Part shown: positions 22,277 through 34,799 of the stretch, in pieces
How the letters are laid out: each line of letters begins with the position of its first letter
Numbering within the stretch: position 1 is the stretch's first letter
From: Theropithecus gelada
Taxonomy: Eukaryota > Chordata > Mammalia > Primates > Cercopithecidae
Assembly: GCF_003255815.1 (NCBI RefSeq)
Contig: NC_037680.1
Span: forward strand, 26,072,304-26,136,303
Direction: 5' to 3'
DNA length: 64,000 bases
The notes under the pieces: model-generated
What the model was told of the DNA's origin: nothing
Database searches by the model: none
What the model saw: the letters and a program-made list of their open reading frames with translations, nothing else
Position numbers and translations under genes: made by a program

Positions 22277-23735
22277 ATAAAAGCAACTTTGAGGAAGAAG
22301 AACAAAGCCAGAGGCAGCATACTCTTAATTTCAAATTATATTACAAAGCTATAGTAATCAAAGCAGTATGTAATGACATAGAAACACTTACACAGATCAA
22401 TGGAACAAATTAGAGAGAACAGAAATAATACAATCATCTAATCTTTGACAAGGATACCAAGAATACACAATGGTGTTAGAAAAACTGAATATCTACACAC
22501 CAAAGTATAACACTGGACCCTTATCTTACACCACACACAAAAATTAACTCAAGATGAATTAAAAATTTAAATGTAAATTCTGAAATCATAAAACTTCCAG
22601 AAGCAAACACAGGGAAAAGCTGTTAGACACTGGCCTTAGCAATTATTTTTTGATATAACACCAAAAGAACAGGTGACTAAAGAAAAAAATAAACAAGTAA
22701 GACTATATCAAACTAAAAAGCTTCTTCACAGCAAAGGAACAATCAACAAAATGAAAAGAAAACACACGGAATGGGAGGAAATATTTGCAAACCATATATT
22801 TGATAAGGGGTTAACATCTACAATATATAAGACACTAATGTAAGTCAATGACAAAAACAAAAACCTGATTTTAAAATGGGCAAAGGACCTGAATAGACAT
22901 TTTTTTCAAAAGACACATGTGAATGGCCAAGAGGCAAATGAAAAGATTCTCAACATAACTAGTCATCAGAGAAATGCAAATCAAAATCACAATGCAATAT
23001 CACCTCATACCTATTAAGATAGCTATTATGAAATAAACAAGAGATAACAGTGTTGGCAAGAGTGTGGAGAAAAGGAAACCCTTGTACATTGTTGGTAGGA
23101 ATGTAAATTGGTACAGTTATTATGGAAAACAGTAGGAATCTTCCTCCCACAATTAAAAATAGAACCTCCCATAAAAATCCAGTAATCTTACCTCTAGGTA
23201 TATATCCAAAGGATATTAAATCAGTATCTCCAAAAAGATATCTGCACCCCCATGTTGGCTGAAGCATTATTCACAAAAGTCAAGCTATGGAAACAACCTA
23301 AGTATCTAACAACAGAAGAGTGAATTTAAAAATGCTGTACATATATACAATGAAATATTATTCAGCTAAAAAAATTGGGAAATCCTGACACTTGTGACAG
23401 CATGGATGATTCTGGAGGATCTTATGCTGAGTGTAATAAATCAGACACAGAAAGACAAATACTTTATGATCTCACTTATATGTGGAATCTAAAAAGGTCA
23501 AACTCATAGGAGCAGAGAGAATGGTGGTTGGCAGGGGCTGGTGGGTAGGGGAATGGTGAGACGTTGGTCAAAAGTACAATCTTTTCAGTCATAAGATTAA
23601 CAAGTTCTGTGTATCTAATGTACAGCATGGGTGGTAATGGGTGTGTTAATCTGATTGTGGTAAATATTACACAATGTATACATATATTATTACACTGTAC
23701 ACTTTGAATATATTCAATATTTGTCAATTAAATAT
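22277..23735 (+). mobile_element. L1 (L1MA/PB-like) 3' part, 5'-truncated
   Basis: From ORF2 near 'gaggaagaagaacaaagcc' through the ORF2 C-terminus to the 3' UTR end at 'atatttgtcaatta'. All blocks come in L1 order and plus orientation, including 'caaaggacctgaatagacat' and 'ctgcacccccatgttggctg'. Stops and small indels throughout leave no ORF2 frame. The 3' end lacks a clean A-tail and runs straight into copy B of the local duplication. Confidence 0.9.
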
Positions 23736-23903
23736 TTTAAATTTAAAAATAATGAAACTACAAAAGGTATCCATTTGAATTAGACTTAGTGCATGTGAAA
23801 AAATGTGAAATATATGATTGGCAGAAGTGAAAAATCAAACTATAATTCAACAATTAAAAACCATATGTATTAATATTAAATATTACAAAAGCTTCATTTA
23901 AGT
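23727..23903 (+). repeat. Direct duplication, copy B
   Basis: The second copy of the block at 21310-21472, directly after the L1 3' end and sharing attaaatattttaaa at the junction. It carries about 20 bp more than copy A. Identity outside that gap is roughly 90 percent by eye. Confidence 0.85.
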
Positions 23904-23904
23904 A

Positions 23905-25110
23905 CCCCTTGCCTTTGATGTCTATTGAGCTTCTAGGATGTGTAGATTTATAGTTTTCATCAAACTAGATTTTAAAATAGCCATTACATGTTCAGATATT
24001 TTCTCTGCCTCCTTCATAGTCTGATTACATGTATATAAGGCCACTTGACATTGTCCACAGTTCACTGATGCTCCCTCATGTATTTGCTGCTGTACTTTCA
24101 TTTCCTCTATGTGTTAATTTGAGGATAGTTTCTATTGCTGTGACTTCAATCCTCTCATCTTTTCTTCCACAATGTCTAATCATCTGCTTTAATCTCATCC
24201 AGTGTATTTTTCATCTCAAACATGGTATTTTTTCATTTCTAGATGTGTGATTTAAATCTTTTTTCATGAATTCTATATTTCTAGCTAACATTTTTAACAT
24301 TTGGAGTATAATTAAAACAAATGTTTAGTGTCCTTGTCTGGCTATTGTACTATCTGCATCATTTCTGGATTCATTTGGATGTCTTTATTCTCCTTACTAG
24401 GGGGTCTTACATTTCTGTAGCTTTGTGTTCCTGGTACACATCTTATTAGGTACTGGGCATTTTGTATTCCTAAAAATATCCTTGAACTTTGTTCTGAGAC
24501 ATACTTAAGTTACTTAAAATCATTTTGATTCTTTTGGATCTTACTTTGTAAGATTTGATAGGCAAGACCTGGGAGGGGTTTATCCTGGGGCTAATTATTT
24601 CCATGAGTGAAGCAAGACCTGTTTACTATATACTCGCATCGATGCCCATGAGTTGTAAGGTTGTCCAGACCAGCTTGTGGGTAACAAGACCCTTCAAGAA
24701 GGTCTCTGTAAGCATCGGCCATTGTTACCTCTAATTCTTTCCTGTGGTTCTTTTCCTGGCCTTGGGGAATTTTTTCACAGCAGTGCATTAAAATGTATTC
24801 TGCTGAATAATCAAGAGGGCCATTCTACAGATCACTGGGTTCTTTATCTGAGCATATCTCTCTTTCGAAATACTTCTACTGTGCAAACTGTAGCTTTCTT
24901 GGTCTCTTAGGACTTTCGCCTACAATTCCTCAACTCCAGGAGTTTGATAAGCTCCTCTTAGATTCCTCCTCACACCACCACTGCTTAGAAACTCTTTCAA
25001 AGAAATAAGCTGGGACAATTGTGGGTTTCAACTCATTTTTTTCAGAGTCACTGCTCTGCATTGCCTAATGCCCTGGGTCTAGAAAACTGTTTCATAAAAA
25101 ATTAAGTAAA
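23905..25110 (-). mobile_element. Old L1 (L1M-type) 5' region, antisense
   Basis: The plus strand shows the reverse complement of an old L1 5' region. Blocks include 'ctgggcattttgtattcc', 'aactttgttctgagacata', ctggggctaattatttcc, 'tcctgtggttcttttcctggcc' and 'ctctgcattgcctaatgccc'. No coding part is recognised. An A/T-rich end lies near 25090-25125. Confidence 0.75.
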
Positions 25111-25435
25111 TAAATAAAAATATACATCGTTGAAATGATAAAAGACATACATGAAGTCAAAAGCAAATTTTATACCTAATGAACAAACATGAAAAGCATT
25201 TCATTAAAGTTAAGTATATCTACTATTAACATGATTACATTTTTCTAGGATTTCTGATGACTGAAGAAGAAATAAAAGGAGGAGTTGCTATTATTTGTAG
25301 TTGAAATTGAATTGTCTTAGGGAAACAAAGGAAGTCACCTATAAATTGAAAAAAATGTCATTTACAAAGATTTATTAGAAAATATTTGACCCATAGTCTC
25401 TCCTGGGTGTTTCATTGCTTATTTTTCAATGTAAA
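25111..25435. other. Unassigned AT-rich sequence
   Basis: No repeat or gene recognised. Confidence 0.45.
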
Positions 25436-25655
25436 CATTATGAGCTGGAACAAGTATTAATATAATAATGGTAATTATCTATGTAGGACTAACTATATGT
25501 CAGACACTGTCCTATGTGCTTTATAGATACTAACTCTTTTACACTTCACTGTTGTCCCAGTTTGGGTGATGTTTAAAGGAAGAATAAAGATGTTAAATAA
25601 ATTGCCCAAAATGGAATTGGGATTGTAATCAAGACCAGATGATTTCACAGAAAAC
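25436..25655 (-). mobile_element. MIR SINE (worn)
   Basis: Reads as the reverse strand of a MIR: 'actatatgtcagacactgtcc', 'atgtgctttatagatac' and later 'aaattgcccaaaatgg'. Ends are approximate. Confidence 0.65.
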
Positions 25656-26689
25656 ACAATCAAAAATCTTAAATCTAATCATAAAATCAATAAAAAAACT
25701 TGGAAAATGCAGAAATATCTAAAATGATGGTTATCCATGGTTTTCCATGCAAAAACCGTTTAGGCACAATTGTAGTTATATGGCTAATATTTGAATTTTG
25801 ATGACCCTTGTCTTCTCCATCTAAAAGATCCAGTCTTCAAATTTTCTTCAGTGATTTCTGGGATTGTTTCACATGCACTTAAGCCAAGTTTGTTTGTTTT
25901 CTTTCATTCTGCTTTCTTTTGCTGTAGCATACTCTGTCACTCTGCCAGTCACTGAACTCTTCCACTCGTGGCTTTCTTGAGCCTTCAATTTATCAGAAGT
26001 GCCCACTGATCTGACGTAGAGTTAAGAAAATTGTTGATGGCTTATCTCTGCTAGGACATTGTTTTGTGGCCCCAAAAGAGTTCCATATGTCCCTCTGGAC
26101 TTAGAGTACCCTTGATCCAATAAGCCCAGTTGGCTTCTAATTGTTCTCCTCTTTTTTAGGGCATTAATTACAGACCTTTGAGAAAGGGGACATAAGCCAT
26201 AGTGCTCTCCATTTATCACCCTTTATGTCCAAAGTCTCCCCCAGCCCCCCTATATATATATATAGGACCAGGATGTAATTTGCAAAATTCTTATGAAAAC
26301 ACCTGTATCTAAAAAATATGCTTGTTTTCTAAATGCATGTATTAGAAAATGAAAGGAAAATGTCTCCCCCAACCAAATGTCTTCAATAAGAATTAGATGG
26401 CTTTATTTTTCACATTTCATCTTGAAAAATTCAGAATACTGGAATATTTTGAGAAAAGACAACTCACTAATAAAGAACTGAAAACCACTGTATTACAAGC
26501 AAGATACAAATACATTCATTAGTACAGTGTGAAGAGAATAAGATGATGGTAGAAAAACCTACTGATATTTGTCTCTTGGAAACTTTAATTTTATTGCATT
26601 TAAAAGAATCAGTTAAGAAGGACTAGAAAAGAAAACAGAGACAGTGTATATTTTATCAAGGTCCTCAAAACACATGCTGGCTTGCTGGC
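25656..26689. other. Stretch without recognised genes or repeats
   Basis: Apart from a short TA run at 26251-26264, nothing stands out. No credible reading frame. Confidence 0.45.
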
Positions 26690-26713
26690 TAAATGGATGG
26701 ATGGATGGATGGG
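26690..26713. repeat. (ATGG)n microsatellite
   Basis: Five to six tandem atgg units directly before an Alu tail. Confidence 0.9.
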
Positions 26714-26722
26714 TGTGCAGAC

Positions 26723-27028
26723 TTTTTTTTGTTTTGTTTTGTTTTTAGGCACAGTTTCACTCTGTTGCCTAAGCTGGAGTGCAGTGGCACAATATCATCC
26801 CACTGCAACCTCCGCCTCCCAGATTCAAGTGATTTTCCTGCCTCAGCCTCCCGAAAAGCTGGGATTACAGGTGCACACCACCACTCCCGGCTAATTTTTG
26901 TATTTTCAGTAGAGACAGGGTTTTGCCATGTTGGCCAGGCTGGTCTCGAACTCCTGACCTCAGGCAATCTGCCCGTCTTGACTTCCCAAAGTGCTGAGAT
27001 TACAGGCATGAGCCACCATGCCTAGCTA
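26723..27028 (-). mobile_element. AluS-type SINE
   Basis: Reverse-oriented full-length Alu beginning with a T/G-rich tail at 26723 and ending 'ccatgcctagcta'. The 'gaactcctgacctcagg' form is AluS-like. Only agact is shared by the flanks, so the target-site duplication is worn or very short. The overlapping open frames on both strands are Alu-derived. Confidence 0.93.
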
Positions 27029-27668
27029 GACTGTCTATTCTCTGTTTGAGATGTTATATGGTATTAGGTAAGCAAGCCTGCTGATGGAATGGGTGTGATG
27101 AGGGATTGGATAGAAAGAAAAAAGTCAAAGATAATCTTTAGTTTTTTACTTGAAAAAATTAGTGAATAATAATGGAATATACTTTTAGAAATTGAGAGAC
27201 AATGTAGTTGGAGAGGTTAAAAAATCAAGGTTTTAGTTTAGCAGAGTTGTGTTTTAAATTTCTTTCAGATATCTACATAGAGCTATCTAATAGGTTGTTG
27301 AATATATTTGGGAAGTGTTAGGCAAAAGTCAAGTTTGTGAATACATACGTGTGAAGTGCTGATCTATAACTAGTATGTAGCATTATTAGATGTACGCAGT
27401 TACTTAGGTAGAAAGTGTGTATGAAAAATGGAGATCCCTGGGGCATTTCAGCATTTACTGCAGAGGAGAAATAACTAAGTAAGTGTGGTGTCACAAGTCC
27501 AACAAGGTGTTTCAAAGGGGACAATGTGGTCAGCTAGATACAAGATTCCTGCAGAAAAGTCAAGTGAGATAATGCAGAAAAGGAAGGCCCCTGCAGTTTG
27601 CTCTGTGAATCTTACTGGTGATCTTAATAAAAGCAGTTTCAGTGGAACTCAATAGAAGCATATTCATG
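27029..27668. other. Unassigned sequence
   Basis: No repeat recognised. The text has a worn-retroelement feel (27300-27560), but I cannot name a family. Confidence 0.4.
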
Positions 27669-27678
27669 ATACATTATT

Positions 27679-27989
27679 TATTTTTATTTATTTATTATTT
27701 CTTTTTTGAGACGGAGTCTTGCTCTGTCACCCAAGTTGGAGTGCAGTGGCGCGTTCTCAGCTCACTGCAAGCTCTGCCTCCCGGGTTCACATCATTCTCC
27801 TGCCTCAGCCTCCCGAGTAGCTGGGACTACAGGCACCTGACACCAAGCCCGGCTAATTGCTTGTATTTTTAGTAAAGACAGGGTTTCACCGTGTTAGCCA
27901 GGATGGTCTCGATCTCCTGACCTCATGATCCACCCACCTTGGCCTCCCAAAATGCTGGGATTACAGGCCTGAGCCACCACGCCCGGCCC
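27679..27989 (-). mobile_element. AluY SINE
   Basis: Reverse-oriented full-length Alu with an (ATTT)n-type tail and AluY-like 'tcgatctcctgacctcatgat'. A 10-bp exact target-site duplication, atacattatt, lies at 27669-27678 and 27996-28005. Confidence 0.95.
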
Positions 27990-28068
27990 TAAGTAATACA
28001 TTATTAAGAAAACCATTTTTATCGTCACTTAGCATGCCATCATGTTCAGTCTATGTTGCACTATAATT

Positions 28069-28383
28069 TATTTTATTTTATTTTATTTTATTTATTTCTT
28101 TTTGAGATGGAGTCTCACTCTGTCTCCAAACTGGAGTGCAGTGGCGCAATCTTGGCTCACTGCAACCTCTGCCTCCCGGGTTCAAGCAATTTTCCTGCCT
28201 CAGCCTCCTGAATAGCTGGGACTACAGGCGTGTACCACCATGCCCAGCTCATTTTTGCATTTTTAGTAGAGATGGGGTTTCGCCATGTTGGGCAAGATGA
28301 TCTTGATCCCTTGACCTCATGATCCACCTGCCTCGGCCTCCCAAAGTGCTGGAATCACAGGTGTGAGCCACAGCACCTGGCCT
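28069..28383 (-). mobile_element. Alu SINE
   Basis: Reverse-oriented full-length Alu with an (ATTTT)n tail. The target-site duplication ctatgttgYactRtaattt lies at 28051-28069 and 28384-28402, with two mismatches, and sets both ends. Confidence 0.95.
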
Positions 28384-28402
28384 CTATGTTGTACTGTAAT
28401 TT

Positions 28403-29125
28403 GTTTAAGAAATACTTTATAATATATATTTAGTTTATATCCATTTTTCAGTATTACAAATAACATAATTATCACTCTCCTTGTACATATAGTGTTACAT
28501 CTTTGATCACTTCCCTAAGAAAAAGTCATAGTTGAGGTGTTTTTTAAATTTACAGATAATGAACATGGTAAATGTTTTGAATATATACTGCCAATTTCCC
28601 CCTCTCTATGCAGTTTAACTTAGAATATAATTCCCGATCTGGTGATAAAATACAAATACATGAACTAAAAATGAGTTATCTTGTTTAAATTAAAGTAGAG
28701 GTCTCCAACACCCAACAACCCAATTCATTCCTCTACACTTATTTTGAAACAATAATTCTTATTTAAAACAGTTATCCTTTTTTATACTAGAACTGACTTT
28801 GTTCAGCTTACTTTATGTGTGAGAGAGATTTGGAAAGAAAAAAGTCATATAATGCTGTAGTTTCTGTTACTTTGAGTCCATATTCTATGCATCTTGTACT
28901 GAACAAAGGTAAGGTTTGAGTAAAACCTATACATTCTGAATTATTTGAGCTACTGGGTAAACCTACTATTAAAACTATTGAAATAACATTCTGGCTTAAA
29001 AAAACCTCAAATTTTAAGAAATAAATTCATCCATGTTATTTATAAATATAATATAATAGAATCAGGGTTTAAAACAATCTATTGTGTTTATTTACATCTC
29101 ACAGAGTAGTAACAATCAAAGTTAA
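28403..29125. other. Unassigned AT-rich sequence
   Basis: No repeat or gene recognised. Confidence 0.45.
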
Positions 29126-29205
29126 ATTAAAACATCCTCGGTGCTTGGCACATTGCCTGGCACTTCATGGGTGCTTAATAAATATTTGTTGAATGAACTC
29201 AGTCA
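29126..29205 (+). mobile_element. L2 3'-end fragment
   Basis: The segments 'gcacattgcctggcacttc' and 'gcttaataaatatttgttgaa' are the usual 3' end of L2 LINEs in plus orientation. Confidence 0.7.
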
Positions 29206-31185
29206 GTTCAGGAAGAAATAACATATATCAACATTGCATTCTCTCCTGTGGATGAACAGCCTGTTTTGCAAGGTAGTCCAAGAATCAATAGTAATTACTT
29301 TAGGATTTTGATGAATTTGAAAAATTAACTTTAAAAGTGTGAATTAGGTTGTGTGTTGGCTTCTCTATCTCTACAGTTCAATACTTTACTTTCTAAAATG
29401 AACGTACAAAAGCACCTTTTTTTCTCCAAGAGTAAAGTATCCTTTAGACACCAAATTAAACACCTTAGTTTATCTTTAGTGCATGGTAATTGAATAAATG
29501 CATCTTCCCAGTAATACCCACAATTTTATTTCTCCTATTACAAATGTTCATCCAACATGAGCATATTTTAGGCTGGTCAAAATCAACACCTCTATTAAAC
29601 AGTATTTTCCTCCAGTCAATATTTTTCTCATTCAAACATTTACTTTCAGCAATCCTAAAACTCCAGCGATCTAAATATAGGCAACCTCAACTTGAAAAAA
29701 TTCACAGCTAAAACTAACATATACTCTCTGCCAATCTGTGCACCAGCTGTGGATTAAAATGTGCTGAAAAGCAGAACATTTTGTCTCTCTTCAATGATCA
29801 AATAGTCTCTTGCAGCATATACAACTCTTCATTAAATGGGAGGAGGGGTTGCTGCAGGAGGGAGAGAAGAATCTGGGTGATTTATTTTGAGGTGTCCGGA
29901 AGGTGCTGAAATCCACTTAACTTACGGTTGTCACCTGATTCTTTAAACAAAAAGCTATCTGAGTATTAAATAGAAACAAGGAGAGGAGTGGTAACTGAGT
30001 TAGATTCTTGGAAGGAGAGTATCTTTCTGACTTTTCCAAATTACTTTCAGATTTGCTTCCTGTTTACTTTCTGGCAAACATTTAAAAATATCTGCCCAAA
30101 TGAGGTCGCATTTGCAGAGACTGTAGAAATTCCATGTAACTGCAAGGTTCCAGGAAAAAAATGACAGATTTATTACAGGGGTTAGCATTAGCCAAAGAGC
30201 TTGTTTAATTATTTTAAGTCTCTTGCAAAACGTGAGTTCTTTTTTAATTAATATAGCATTTACCAATATACATTCTTCTAATATTTGTAGCACAAAATTG
30301 CTCAAAATTGTTTCTACAATCCCATAGATCACAAATTCTTTACTTATTTACTCATTTTAAATGGCCTCAAAAACTGTACAGGGATTATCCAGCACAGAAC
30401 GTCTTACTTTAAAAGACTGATGCTAACCTGACCAGCATAATAGACAAATCGAAGCATAGCATTGCAAGAAAAAAAAATCTTAAAACTGTTGACGGTAATA
30501 TCATGCTGAATATTTTTTTCAGTTTGCACAATAGTCAAATTTTTGTAAAACTTTTGTCCAATGGCAGAACAATCTGTTTTACTTATTTAGCTCCTCAAAG
30601 TATAAGTTCTGTTGTTTTCTAACCATATGGCAAAACAGAATTGTCACTGTCTAATCATAGCTTGTATTATTTCATGTTAATGAGCAAAACTTAAGTTCTT
30701 CACCATAATTTTATAAATACAAAGGGTATGTATGTTAATCAAATTGCCAAATTTAAGATTATTATTCACTGAGAGTCAAAATGGAAGTCTTACACTAAAT
30801 AAAAAAATAAGGAAAAGTATTTGTATGTGTGCATATCATTATGATATTTTTATGTAGATATTTTAACTTTAGATATTATCTCAATAAAGATAAAGAAAAA
30901 TAGGAAATTTGAATAATATATCTATCTTTAAAATATGCAATTTATAAAGCAGAAACATGAAAAATCAAAATAAGTAGAATTTTTTCTTATATTTAAGCAG
31001 TACTTTATATTTTTAAAACGTCTTTTAACTATTTCATTGTGAACTTTACAATTAGTTTTCAAAATACAAAAACACACTGTTATTCTCGATTTTTAGATGA
31101 GAAGGCAGATACAGAAATTAAGTGATTTTCCACAATGTCTTACAACTGATCTCATGGTGTAAGTTGTTTTTAAACTTTCTTAAAC

Positions 31186-31187
<2 letters not shown>

Positions 31188-31228
<41 letters not shown>
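31188..31228. repeat. (CA)n microsatellite
   Basis: About 20 uninterrupted CA units, a likely polymorphic marker. Confidence 0.97.
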
Positions 31229-32512
31229 CTCTGAATTACAATCAGATAGCCAAATAAAAAAAACTCCTACTTGCCATGTTTCTTAAGAGGACAATAATGC
31301 AAAAAATTGATATATGCATTAAAATAAAATGATATAGGCAAAGCAGGAAAAAAAGAAAAAAATGCACAAATGATTGGAAGGAAAAAGTGGTTGTCTTCTC
31401 TCTTCTTAATACAAAAAAAAAATCTAATCAGAACTCTAAATGTGAATTTCACAAACACAAGGCCACACCAAGGAAATTAAGAGCAGCACAGTATAGGTTA
31501 AGGACCACTTAATGACAAAGTATAATCAGTCCATTTCAATTGACCTTTTAGAAATAATCAGCGTTTTTGTCATTGAGTTTTATACTTATTTTTTTCCAAG
31601 CAACTTAACTTCTCTATCCTTGACTAACCTGCAAAAGGATACAGAATTAAATATACAAATATACCACGTTACAGCTACCACTGATGTTCAATTCTTTTGA
31701 TGGAGAGAGTACATAGCAATCATCTTAATGGAACTATATAAAAAAAGATCAGACTATCTTTGAAATCCAACATCAAAAGTTTTCTGAAATAAGCAGTTAC
31801 AATTTTTTAAATTTAAGTTTTAAATATTAGGTATTACACAGAAATCAGAGGTAAACATGATTGATTCCAGACAATTTTCTCTGAAAATAAGAACTGGCCA
31901 AATGTTAAGCTCAATTAGACAGTTGTCTATATTATCTGGGGTTATGAAAGACCTTTTTGCTCTTACACTTTTTATCTTACAGCACCTCACGGTGTCTTAA
32001 ATTCCCACTAGACTTAAGATTCTGAAGGTCGCTGAGCAAATGTCAATGTTATCAGCACACATTTTAACACATCTCACACTTCTAGTCCTTATCAGCTATC
32101 AACACCTCAACTTGGATTCATGTAAAAAAAAGAGCCTAATCAGTTACCTGGCAAAGAATAAAATAAAGAACTTATATATTATGATTGAAGCGAAAATGTG
32201 ACAAATAGACTTTCTTGTGAGGTAGAAAGGGTAGATATAATTGGAAAAATAAGAGTGAAGGACAACCAGAGGCCAACAATGGGAAGAATTAGATATAGGT
32301 TACTCTGTCTTTGTCTTTTGCAGCTCCATGAAAAACTTCAGCTCTAGTCTCATCCTTGATTCTAAACTAGCCATTGTAATCTCAGAAATAAACCAACACA
32401 TTAAGTATTTTGTTTCTCACATTTTTACCAAATCTCAGCATTTTCTCTATCACACATGTACAAGTCTGTGGAGTTGCCATGAAGGGTGTTAGGTAAAAGA
32501 TTTCTACTTTAA

Positions 32513-32572
32513 GATCTCTGATACCTGGTATATCAGAGATATCTGATAACATATCAGGATATCTCCAAATGT
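32513..32572. repeat. Overlapping inverted repeats
   Basis: atctctgata (32514-32523) pairs with tatcagagat (32531-32540). A second pair, agatatctgat (from about 32537) with atcaggatatct (to about 32564), overlaps it. Several alternative hairpins are possible. Confidence 0.7.
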
Positions 32573-33593
32573 GATATTTGCCTCAATTTTCCTGCCTGAA
32601 ATTCTTTGAATGAAGCCCAGGTCTCTATGTCCACCACAACTAAATGTCACATGCTGTGAACAGCAAGAGGTTAGACCTTGTCAAAGCAGGATCTTGACTG
32701 AATGGGGGTTTATTGGAAGATGGCCAAGAATCAACCCAGGATGTACTACAGTCTGTAGTTCAGAGAGAGAGCAAAAAATTCACTCCAGTGGACAAGAAAC
32801 AAACACATAAGAAGAATTACCAGCACAGTCTGATTTATTTTGATTTTTCTTGCCTAGTGGAGTCTTCCTCTGGTTTGTTTATTGTTTTTTTTTCCTAATA
32901 TTTGCTTTTTCTATTCTGTAAGTAATTCATGTTAACTAGAGAAGGCTTGGAAAACATGCAGATGAAACCATATACTACCTGAGATTTAACCACCTGGAGA
33001 TAATCACTAATAACATTTTCATAAATTTCCTCCCAATCTGTTTTTTTCTCTGCATACACAGTTGTAGATAAAAATATAGAGAGATGTTTTGCCTCAAATG
33101 GTGCATATGGTTGTATAAGCCTTATATCATTCAGTGAATTGTTGAGAATATTTTTCTAGTCCCTCAAATTCTATAACATGATTTAAAAGCTACAAAGTCA
33201 AGTCTAGTGTATGATATGCCACCTAAAGGTGCTGTTGACCCATAGGAACTCAGAGGCAAACTGATGTTGTTTAGTTCTTACCCATCTTCTCCTTTGAACA
33301 CTGGAACACTTTTGGCTCTTGGCTGGGTTGAGCCGACCACAATGACACCACTGCCTATCTGACTTTGGGTGTCACGCATCCTACAATTCCTTCAGACCTA
33401 TGAAATTGCACCTACTGGAAAAAGAAACATTTGCTTAATTGTCCACATCTTTGCACTGCCTCTTGGACTGTCTGGCTACCTGTGTCAGAGCGTCAGCTTC
33501 CACAGCCCCGTTTCTGCAATCCCACCTAATCGTGCTTTCCTCCCTGCATGTATTTGTGAGAAAGAGATAGCATATCTTATTTCTTTTTTTTTT

Positions 33594-33861
33594 AACACAC
33601 ATGTATAACATTTATAGCAATGTTATTCACAATAGTCAAAAGGTTAAAACAAGTCAAACATCCATCATATGACAAATACATCAGCAAACTGTGATATATC
33701 CACACAATAAGATATTATCTGGCAATAAAATGAAAATACTGACATGGGAGAATCCTAGAAACATAATTCTAAGTGAGGAGATTGGTCAAAAAGGATCACA
33801 TATTGTATGACTCCATTTATATGTAATACTGTAGTATAAGCAAATCTACAGAGATAGAAAG
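33594..33861 (+). mobile_element. L1M 3' piece within the retrocopy
   Basis: Blocks 'gcaatgttattcacaatagtc', 'gatatatccacacaataagat' and 'acagagatagaaagtagatta' match the end of an old L1 ORF2 and its 3' UTR in plus orientation. It ends abruptly where L1PA sequence starts. Confidence 0.8.
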
Positions 33862-34799
33862 TAGATTAGCCAACATCATCCTGATACCAAAGCCTGGCAG
33901 AGACACAACAAAAAAAAGAGAATTTTAGATCAATATCCCTGATGAACACCGATGCAAAAATCCTCAATAAAATACTGGCAAACTGAATCCAGCAGCACAT
34001 CTAAAAGCTTATCCATCATGATCAAGTGGGTTTCATCCCTGGGATGCAAGGCTGGTTCAACATATACAAATCAATAAACGTAATCCAGCATATAAACAGA
34101 ACCAAAGAGAAAAACCACATGATTATCTCAATAGATGTGGAAAAGGCGTTTGACAAAATTCAGCAGCCCTTCATGCTAAAAACTCTCAATAAATTTGGTA
34201 CTGGTGGAATGTATCTCAAAATAAGAGCTATTTATGACAAACCCACAGCTGGCACAAGACAGGGATGCCCTCTCTCACCACTCCTATTCAACATGGTGTT
34301 GGAAGCTCTGGCCAGGGCAATCAGGCAAGAGAAAGAAATAAAGGGTATTCAATTAGAAAAAGAGGAAATCGAATTGTCCCTGTTTGCAGATGACATGATT
34401 GTTTATTTAGAAAACCCCATTGTCTCAGCTCAAAATCTCCTTAAGCTAATAAGCAACTTCATCAAATTCTCAGGACACAAAATCAATGTGCAAAAATCAC
34501 AAGCATTCTTATACACCAATAACAAACAGAGAGCCAAATCATGAATGAACTCCCATTCACAATTGCTTCAAAGAGAATAAAATACCTAGGTATCCAGCTT
34601 ACGAGGGATGTGAAGGACCTCTTCAAGGAGAACTACAAACCACCGTTCAACGAAATAAAAGAGGACAAAAACAAATGGAAGAACATTCCATGCTCATGGA
34701 TAGGAAGAATCAATATCATGAAAATTGCCATACTGCCCAAGATAATTTATAGATTCAGTGCCATCCCCATTAAGCTACCACTGACTTTCTTCACAGAAT
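33862..34799 (+). pseudogene. L1 ORF2 reverse transcriptase fragment
   Basis: Internal ORF2 piece covering the reverse transcriptase palm and the start of the region after it. The 172-residue frame 34026-34544 has motif A (IISIDVEKAFDKIQ), motif B (GTRQGCPLSPLLFN) and the catalytic motif FADDMIVYLENP. Sixteen residues before GTRQGC, normally present in L1, are missing through a 48-bp in-frame deletion near 34249. A 4-bp deletion near 34523 shifts the frame, and homology continues in the frame 34541-34790. It has no start, endonuclease or 3' UTR and is not functional. Confidence 0.93.

Larger units (their letters stand above)
29206..33569. other. Long stretch with little recognisable repeat
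   Basis: About 4.4 kb, among the longest repeat-poor parts of the window. I see a CA run (31188-31228) and an inverted-repeat cluster (32513-32572). Sequence at 32890-33180 resembles an old interspersed repeat I cannot name. Open frames are short, without family features. It may hold conserved non-coding DNA, but sequence alone does not show this. Confidence 0.45.

Noticed and set aside
26689..27025. Open frames of 106 and 110 residues on both strands
   Set aside because: Standard read-through of an Alu.
34240..34260. Antisense intron explaining the 48-bp loss in the L1 piece
   Set aside because: No GT-AG boundary fits and 48 nt is too short for a human intron.
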